Shown: one piece after another, positions 37,001 through 46,000 of the stretch | How positions within the stretch are numbered: position 1 is the first letter of the stretch | Layout: each line of letters opens with the position of its first letter | Source: Pseudonocardia phyllosphaerae | GTDB lineage: Bacteria; Actinomycetota; Actinomycetes; Mycobacteriales; Pseudonocardiaceae | DNA: 64,000 bases | Direction: 5' to 3' | Assembly: GCF_046546475.1 (NCBI RefSeq) | Contig: NZ_JBKGXS010000002.1 | Location: 1 to 64,000, forward strand | Position numbers and translations under genes: made by a program | Notes under the pieces: model-generated | The model's input: the letters and a program-made list of their open reading frames with translations, nothing else | The model's database searches: none | Told to the model about the DNA's origin: nothing

Positions 37001-40000
37001 GACCTGGGCGACGATCGTGTCCACCGACCGCGGCACGGCCAGCCCGACGACGGTCTCCGGGCCTGCGCCGTGGCGCTGCAGCGCGGCGGCGACGGCGTCG
37101 GAGCGCGCGTCGAGCTCGGCGTAGGTGAGTTCGGTGCCCTCCAGCACGACGGCGACCGCCGCCGGGTTCTCGGCGACGCGCTCGGCGAAGATCGCCGGGA
37201 ACGTGCTGCGGGACAGCCGGTACCCGGCGCCGCTCCAGTCGTCGAGCAGGGTGTCGCGCTCCCCCGCGGCGAGCAGGTCGGCGCCCCCGATCCGGCGCTG
37301 CGGGTCCGCGACGACGGCGCGCAGGAAGCGCTGCAGCCGCGCCACGACGCCCTCGACCGTCGGGCGGTCGAAGACCTCGGTGTTGTACTCGACGACGGTG
37401 TCGATCCCCCCGGTGCCGATCCCCCCGGTGCCGGTCCCCTGGGTATCCACATCGGACCCGGTACCGCGCTCGGTCAGCGACAGCGACAGGTCGAAGCGGC
37501 TCCTCCCGGTGGTCACCGGCAGCGGCTCGGCCGTCAGGCCGGGCAGGTCGACCTCGGCGACCCGGTTGTTCTGCCCGGCGATCATCACCTGGAACAGCGG
37601 GTGGTGCGACAGCGACCGGGACGGGTTCAGCTCCTCGACCAGGCGCTCGAACGGCAGGTCCTGGTGGGCGTAGGCGTCCAGGTCCAGCTCGCGGACCCGG
37701 TCGAGAAGCTCGGCGAACGTCGGGTCGCCGGAGGTGTCGGTGCGCAGCACCAGGGTGTTGACGAAGAACCCGACGAGGTCGTCCAGCGCCGGGTCGGTGC
37801 GCCCGGCGATCGGGCTGCCCAGCGGCACGTCGGTGCCCGCGCCCATCCGGGTCAGCAGCGCGGCGAACGCGGCGTGCACGACCATGAACACGGTCGCGTG
37901 GTGCCTGCGGGCCAGCTCGGCCAGGCCGTGGTGCAGCTCCGCGTCCCAGGTGACGGTGAACAGCTCACCGGTGAACCCGGCGACCGGCGGGTGCGGGCGG
38001 TCGGTGGGCAGCTCGATCCGGGCGGGCAGCCCGGCGAGGCGCTCCCGCCAGTGCTCCAGCTGCCGGTGCCCCTCGGCGGCGGGGTCGGCGAGGTCGCCGA
38101 GCAGGTCCTGCTGCCAGAGGGCGTAGTCGGCGTACTGCACCGGCAGCGGCGCCCACTGCGGTGCGTGCCCGGCGCGGCGGGCGGCGTAGGCGGTGGCGAC
38201 GTCGCGCCACAGCGGTTCCATCGACCAGCCGTCGGAGACGATGTGGTGGAACACCAGGGCGAGCACGTGCTCGCGCTCGCCCGTGGTGAACAGCCGGACC
38301 CGCATCGGGATGCGCCCGGCCAGGTCGAACCCGGTGCGCACGGCGTCGGTGAGTGCCTCGTCCAGCGCGCCCGCCGCCGCACCGGTGAGGTCGACGCGCT
38401 CCAGGGTCACGCCGGCGTCGGCGGGGTCGAGGACGTGCTGGTAGGGCTCGCCGTCGTGCTCGGCGAACACGGTGCGCAGCACCTCGTGCCGGGCGACGAC
38501 GTCGGCGAGCGCGGCTTCCAGGGCGTCGGCGTCCAGGTCGCCGCGCAGCCGCAGCACCAGCGGCACGTTGTAGGTCGCGACTGCGCCCTCGAGGCGGTCG
38601 AGGAACCAGAGGCGGCGCTGCGCGAACGCCGGCGGCACCCGGTCCGGGCGCGGGCCGGCGACCAGTGCGGGCCGCTCCGGTCCCGCCGCCCCGGTGTCGT
38701 CGGTGTCCTGCTCGACGACCGCGGCCAGCCCGGCCACGGTCGGTGCCTCGAACACGGTGCGGACCTGCAGCGGCACGCCGAGGTCCGCCCGCACCCGGGA
38801 GACGAGGCGGGTGGCGAGCAGCGAGTGCCCGCCGAGGGCGAAGAAGTCGTCATCGGCCCCGGCGGGCTCGGCACCGGTGAGGCCCAGGATCTCGGCGAAC
38901 AGGGTGGCGATCCGCTGCTCGGCTGCGGTGCGCGGGGCACGGCCGCCACCGGTGGCGACGGGCTCGGGTGCGGGCAGCGCACGGCGGTCGAGCTTGCCGT
39001 TGACCGACAGCGGCAGCGCGTCGAGCACGACGTACGCGGTCGGCACCATGTAGTCGGGCAGCTCGCGCCGGGCGGCGTCGCGGGCCCGCGCGATCAGCGC
39101 GGTGTGCGCCCGGTGCCGGGTCGGGTCGCTGGTCGACGGCCCGGTCGTCGCGGCCGGGCGGTACGCGCCCGGTGCCGCCGCGTCCGCGTCCCCGGGCTGC
39201 ACGAAGAGCACGTCGAGTGCGCCGGGGACCCGGCCGGACCAGGTCACGACGGCGTGCAGCCCGTGCCGGGCCGCCAGCTGCTCCAGCTCGGCGGGGGTGG
39301 CACCGGTGCGGTCGGCGAGGTGGTCGAGCACGGCGCCGGTGGACGCGTCACCGGCGTCGAGGGCGTCGAGCGCGGTGGCGACACCGGCGCCGCGGGCGTG
39401 CGGGACGACGTCGACCCGGGCCGGGCCGTCGAGGCGCGCGTCGAGGTCGTCGAGCGAGGTCCACGCGAGCTCCTGCAGTGCTGTCTGCGCTGTCTGCGCC
39501 GTCTGCGCTGTCTGCGCTGCCGGAGCGGCGGCGCCGGGGCGCAGGACGACGTCGTAGCGGTAGGTGGACAGCTCGTTGTCGTAGTCGGCGTCCTTCACCC
39601 GGATCTCGACACCAGCACCGGTGTCCCCGGCGAGCGCGGTGAACAGCTCCGGCGCGACGAGCAGCTCCTTGTCCCCGTCGGCGGCGCGGTCGACCGCGGC
39701 CGCCAGCTCGGCGGGCGTCTCGGTGCCGGTGGCCCGGCCGAGCACCACCGACGCGTGGAACGCGCGCAGCTGGCGCAGGTCACGGACGTCACCGACGAAC
39801 AGCGCCCCGCCCGGGGCGAGCAGCTCCAGCGCGCCGCGCAGCACCCGGTCCAGGTACCCGGCGTCCGGGAAGTACTGCACCACCGAGTTGATCACGACGG
39901 CGTCGAAGTGCCCGCGCGGCAGACCGTCCAGCTCGTCGGCGGCGCGGACCTCCAGGTGTGCCGAGGCGGGGGCGTCGGCCCGCAGCGCCTCGATCACGGC

Positions 40001-43000
40001 CGCGGAGAAGTCGGTGCCGACGTACTCGGTGACCTCGCCGGCCAGCTCGCGCAGCAGCAGCCCGGTGCCGACACCGAGCTCCAGCACCCGCTGCGGGGCC
40101 AGGGCGCGGATCCGGTCGACGGTCTCGTCGCGCCAGGCCCGCATCTCCTCCCGCGGGATCGGAGATCCGTCCACACTGGAGTTCCAGCCGACGAACACGT
40201 CGGAGGTCTCCCCCGCCGCGGCGTCGGTGGCGTAGAGGGTGTCGTAGAGCTCGCGCCACTCGTCGACGCGCTCCGCGTCGAGGCCGGCACCGGAGGCGGA
40301 GCCGGTGTCGGCGTCGGTCTCCGCCGCACCACCGGGCACGAGGTAGCCGACGAGCCGGTCCCCGTCGCCGACCACGGCCGCCTGCGCGACCCCGGGCGTC
40401 GCCGAGAGCACCGCGGCGACCTCGCCGGGCTCGATGCGCAGGCCGCGGATCTTGACCTGCTCGTCGGTGCGGCCGAGGAACTCCAGCGCGCCGTCGCGGC
40501 GGCGCCGGGCCAGGTCCCCGGTGCGGTACATGCGGGCGCCGGGCCCGCCGAACGGGTCGGCGACGAAACGGTCCGCGGTCAGGCCCGGACGGGCGTGGTA
40601 GCCACGGGCCAGCTGCACCCCGGCCAGGTACAGCTCGCCGGGGACACCGGCCGGCACCGGGCGCAGCCGGTCGTCGAGCACGTACAGATCGGTGTTCCAG
40701 ACCGCGTGCCCGATCGGGACGGTGCCGGCGGTCTCGATCGCGGCCGGGTCGGCGCCCAGCGCCCATGCGGTGACGTCGACGGCGGCCTCGGTCGGCCCGT
40801 AGAGGTTGTGCACGACGGGACCGAGCAGCCGGGTGGCGCGGGCGCCGACCTCGGCGGACAGCGCCTCGCCGGAGCAGATCACCCGGCACAGCACCCCGGC
40901 GGTGCCCGCGGCGGCGGGCTCGGCGAGGAACACCTCCAGCATCGACGGGACGAAGTGGACGGTGGTGACGCCCTCGTCGCGGATCAGCCCGGCGAGGTAG
41001 GCCGGGTCACGGTGCCCGTCCGGGGCGGCGACGACCTCGGTGGCACCGGTGATCAGCGGCCAGAGGAACTCCCACACCGACACGTCGAAGCTCGACGGCG
41101 TCTTCTGCAGGACGCGGTCGGTGCCGTCGAGGCCGTAGGTGTCCTGCATCCAGAGCAGCCGGTTGACGATGGCGCGGTGCGGTACGGCGACGCCCTTCGG
41201 GCGGCCGGTGGAGCCGGAGGTGTAGATGACGTACGCGGGGTGCGCGGGGTCGAGCGGCGCGGTGCGGTCGTCGTCGGACAGCGGGGCGTCGTCGAACCCG
41301 GCGGCCGGGTCGGCGCTGCCGGGGGCGTCGGGCCGGCCGAGCAGCACGGTGTCGGGGTGCTCGACCAGCGCGGACGTCGCGGTGGTGGCGAGCAGGACGG
41401 CCGGGCGGGCGTCGTCGACCATGTGGGCGAGCCGGTCGGCGGGGTGGTCGGGGTCCAGCGGCAGGTAGGCGGCACCGGCGCGCAGCGTCGCCAGGATCGC
41501 GACGACCAGCTCCGCCGAGCGCGGCAGCGCCAGCGCGACGACCTGCTCCGGTCCGGCGCCGCGGGCGACGAGGAACCGGGCGAGCCGGTTGGTCCACGCG
41601 GTCAGCTCGGCGTAGCTCAGCCGGGTCCCGCCGACGACGAGCGCGGTGGCGTCCGGGGTGCGCGCGGCCTGCGCGTCGAGCAGCGCGGGCAGGGTGGTGT
41701 CCGGCAGCGCGCGGGTCTCGCCGGTCTCGATCGACGCGCCGGCGCGCTCACCGGGCAGCAGCAGCGGCAGGTCCCCGAGGTGGGCGGCCGGTTCGTCGAG
41801 GGCGGCGGAGAGCAACAGCTCGAAGCGGTGCAGCAGCTCGACGACGGTGCGCTCGTCGAACAGGTCGCTGTTGTACTCGACGATCCCGTCGATCGCACCG
41901 GAGTCCGGGCGCTCCTTCAGCGACACCCACAGGTCGAACTTGGCGGTGCCGGTGCCCGGCATCCGCTCCGACGCGGCCAGCCCGGGCAGCTCGACGCCCG
42001 CGGTGGGCGTGTTCTGCCAGGCCAGCATCACCTGGAACAGCGGGTGGTGGGCCAGCGACCGGGTGGGGTTCAGCTCCTCGACGAGGCGCTCGAACGGGAC
42101 GTCCTGGTGGGCGTAGGCGTCGAGGCTGCGCTCGCGGACCCGGGCCAGGAGCTCGTCGAACGTGGGGTCGCCGGAGGTGTCGACGCGCAGCACCAGGGTG
42201 TTGACGAAGAACCCGACGAGCTCGTCGAGCGCCGGGTCGAGGCGACCGGCGACCGGCGTACCGAGCGGGATGTCGGTACCCGACCCGGTACGGGTGAGCA
42301 GTGCCGCCAGGGCAGCGTTGACGACCATGAACACGCTGACGCCCGCGGCGCGGGCGCGCTCGTCGAGGCGGGCGTGCAGGTCGGCGTCCCAGGTGAAGGT
42401 GAAGTGGCCGCCGGCGTAGCTCGCGACGGCGGGGGCGGGCCGGTCGGTGGGCAGCGCGATCCGCTCGGGCAGCCCGGCGAGGGTCTCGCGCCAGTGCGCG
42501 AGCTGGTCGTCGACGACGGCGTCGAGGGTGTCGCGCTGCCAGAGGGTGTAGTCGGCGTACTGCACCGGCAGCGGCGCCCAGCCGGGGGCGTGCCCGGCGC
42601 GGCGGGCTGCGTAGGCGGTGGCGACGTCGCGCCACAGCGGGGCCAGCGACCAGCCGTCGGCGGCGATGTGGTGCAGCACCAGCACGAGGACGTGGTGGTC
42701 GGGGGCGGTGCGCAGCAGCGTCGCCCGGACCGGGGCCCCGGCGGCGAGGTCGAAGCCGCGGCGGACCTCGGCGTCGACGCGGGTGTCGAGGTCGGCGGCC
42801 CGGACCTGCTCGGCCCCGCCGGTGAGCGGGCCGGGGCCACCGGCGTCGAGAACGTGCTGGTAGGGGGTGCCGTCGTGCTCGGCGAACACGGTGCGCAGCA
42901 CCTCGTGCCGGTCGACGACGTCGGCCAGCGCGGCGCGCAGTGCGGCACCGTCGAGCTCCCCGGTCAGCTCGACGACGAGCGGCACGTTGTAGGTCGCCGC

Positions 43001-46000
43001 ATCGGTGGCGTTCCCGGGGGTGCTCGTCCCGGAGCTCGTCCCGGAGCCGCCCTCGAGGCGGTGCAGGAACCACAGTCGCGCCTGGGCGTGGGACAGCGGG
43101 ACGAGCTCGGGGCGCGGGCGGGCGGTCAGCTCGGGCCGGGCGGGTCCGGCCGGGTCGACGCCGGCGCCGCCGACGAGCGCGGCGAGCGCCTCCACGGTGG
43201 GCGCCTCGAACACGCTGCGGACGCTGAGGTCGGCACCGGTGGCGCGGCGGATCCGCAGGATCAGGCGGGTGGCGAGCAGCGAGTGCCCGCCGAGGGCGAA
43301 GAAGTCGTCGTCGAGGCCGACGCGGGGCAGGCCGAGCACCTCGGCGACCAGCTCGGCGACGACCTGCTCGGTGGCGGTGCGCGGCTCGCGGTCGCCGACG
43401 GCGGCCGAGGGGTCCGGCGCGGGCAGCGCGCGACGGTCGAGCTTGCCGCTGGCCAGCAGCGGCAACCGGTCCATCCGGACGAATCCGGACGGCACCATGT
43501 AGTCGGGCAGCCGGTCGGCGGCGTACTCGCGCAGCTCGCCGGCCAGCGTGCGGTCCTCGCGGCGCCCGGCCGGCTCGTTGCCGTAGCCGGTGAGGTCGGC
43601 GCGCAGCGGGCGGACGGCGCGGTACGCCCCGGCCCCGTGCTCGCCGCCCTGCTCGCCGGTCCGTTCACCGGCCTGCTCGGAAGCGGTGAAGACCGCGTCG
43701 AGGGCTCCGTCGTCGGATCCGCCGTCCCAGGTCAGGCGCAGGACCCGCCCGTGCCGCTCGGCGAGGGCGCGCAGCTCCGGCTCGCCGGGGACTCCGGTGG
43801 TGTCCGGGGCGGGCTCGCCCTCGATCCGGGCGACGGCGGCGTGCTCGTCGTCGAGGCGGCCGTTGGGGATGCCGGTGACCCGGACCCGGCCGTCCCCGAG
43901 TGCGGCCTCCACATCGGACAGCGTGCTGACGTCGTCGCCCCAGGTCAGTACGGTCTCGACCGGCTCCGGGGCGGGGGTGCCGCCGACGGTGAGCACGACG
44001 TCGTAGCGGTGCCGGGTCAGCTCGTTACCGGTGTCGCCGTCCTTGACCAGTAGCTCCACCCCGGTGATCGCGGGGACGCGGGCGGCCAGCGCCGGGAACA
44101 GGTCGGGGTCGAGCAGCAGCTCGGGCTCGCGGGCGATGGCGTCGTCGACGGCGCGGCGGCGCTCGTCGCGCTCGGCGTCGGTGCTGCCGGGGCGGCCGTG
44201 GCGGACCTCCTCGATCGCGGCGCGGAACGCGCGCAGCGTGCGCAGGTTCCGGACGTCGCCGACGACGATCCGCCCGCCCGGAACCATCCGGCCGGTGAGG
44301 CGTTCGAGCAGGTCGGCGAGGTAGCCGACGCCCGGGAAGTACTGCGCCACCGAGTTGATGACGACGACGTCGAAGTACTCGTCGGGCAGCCCCGACAGGT
44401 CGTGCGCGGGGCGGGCGTCGAGGGTGACCTTCCCGGCCAGCGCGGGATCGGCGGCCACGGCGGCGCGGGCGTGCTCGACGGCCTGCGGGGACAGGTCGAT
44501 CCCGACGTAGTGCTCGGCGCCGGGGGCGATGCGGGACAGGATCAGCCCGCTGCCGATACCCAGCTCCAGGACCTTGCGCGGGTGCAGCGCGGCGATCCGC
44601 TCGATCGTCGCGGCGTGCCACTCGCGCATCTGCGCACGCGGGATGGGCTCGCCGTCGTAGCTGGAGTTCCAGCCGACGAAGTTCTCCTCGATCCCGTCGG
44701 TACCCGGGTCGGCGAAGATCGACTCGTGCAGCTCGCGCCACTCGCCGACGTGCTCGTCCTCACCGGCGGCGTCGCGGTCGCGGTGCGGGACGACGTAGGC
44801 GGCGAGGCGCCGGTCCCCCGGCCCGTCCTCGCGGGCGACGACGGCGACCTGCCCGACCGACGGGTGGCGGGACAGCACGGACTCGATCTCGCCGAGCTCG
44901 ATGCGGTACCCGCGGATCTTGACCTGGTCGTCGACCCGGTCGAGGAAGTCCAGCCGGCCGTCGGGGAGACGTCGCACCAGGTCACCGGTGCGGTAGAGCC
45001 GCTCCCCCGGCGCACCGAACGGGTCGGCGACGAACCGCTCCGCGGTCAGCTCCGGCCGGCCCAGGTAGCCGCGGGCCAGGCCGTCGCCGCCCAGGTACAG
45101 CTCGCCCTCGGCGCCATCGGGGACCTCGCGCAGGCCTGCGTCGAGGACGTGCGCGCGGGTGCCGGGGTCGGCGATGCCGATCGGGACCGACTCGTCGTCG
45201 GCGATGCCCGGGTCGCACAGCCCGAGCGTGGAGTTCACGGTCGCCTCGGTGGGGCCGTAGGCGTTGAACATCTCCCGGCCCGGAGCCCAGCGGTGCACCA
45301 GCGACGAGGAGATCCGCTCGGTGCCCGCCAGCAGCGTCGCGCCCTGCGGCAGCGTCACCCCGGGCGGCATCGCGGCCAGCAGCGCCGGCGGCAGGATCAT
45401 GAACGTGACGGCGTGGGCGTGCGCGTAGTCGGCGAGGCCGCGGTCGGCGACGCGCAGCTCCGCCGGGACGACGACGAGCGTGCCGCCGGTGCCGTAGGCC
45501 AGCACCAGGTCCCAGAACGCGACGTCGAAGCTGGGCGAGGCGAACTGCAGGATCCGGCTGTGCGCGCCGACGCCGAGCCGCTCGGTCTGGGTCGCGATCA
45601 GCTTGGCGACGCCGCGGTGGGCCAGCACCACGCCCTTGGGGTGGCCGGTCGATCCGGAGGTGTAGATGACGTACGCCGCCGAGTCCGGCCCGATCGCGAC
45701 GTCGGGCGCGGTGTCCGGCTGCGCGGCCAGCTCGGCGCCGACGGCGGCGTCGTCGAGCCGTACCACCGCGGGCCGGTACGCCCCGTCGCCCTGGTCGAGG
45801 GCCTGCTCGACGCCCGCCCGCGCCGTGGTCACCAGCACCGCGGGCCGGGCGTCGGCGACCATGTAGCGGATCCGGTCGGCGGGCAGGTTCTCGTCGATCG
45901 GCAGGTACGCGGCCCCGGCGACCATGACCGCCAGCTCGGTCACGATCGTCTCCACCGACCGCGGCACCGCCACCGCGACGACGTCCTCCGGCCCGACCCC

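Noticed and set aside
36527..44053. A plus-strand open frame of about 2500 codons opposite the NRPS
   Set aside because: It is the antisense of the NRPS domains, with Arg/Gly/Val-rich low-complexity translation and no domain. Long antisense frames are expected at this GC content.
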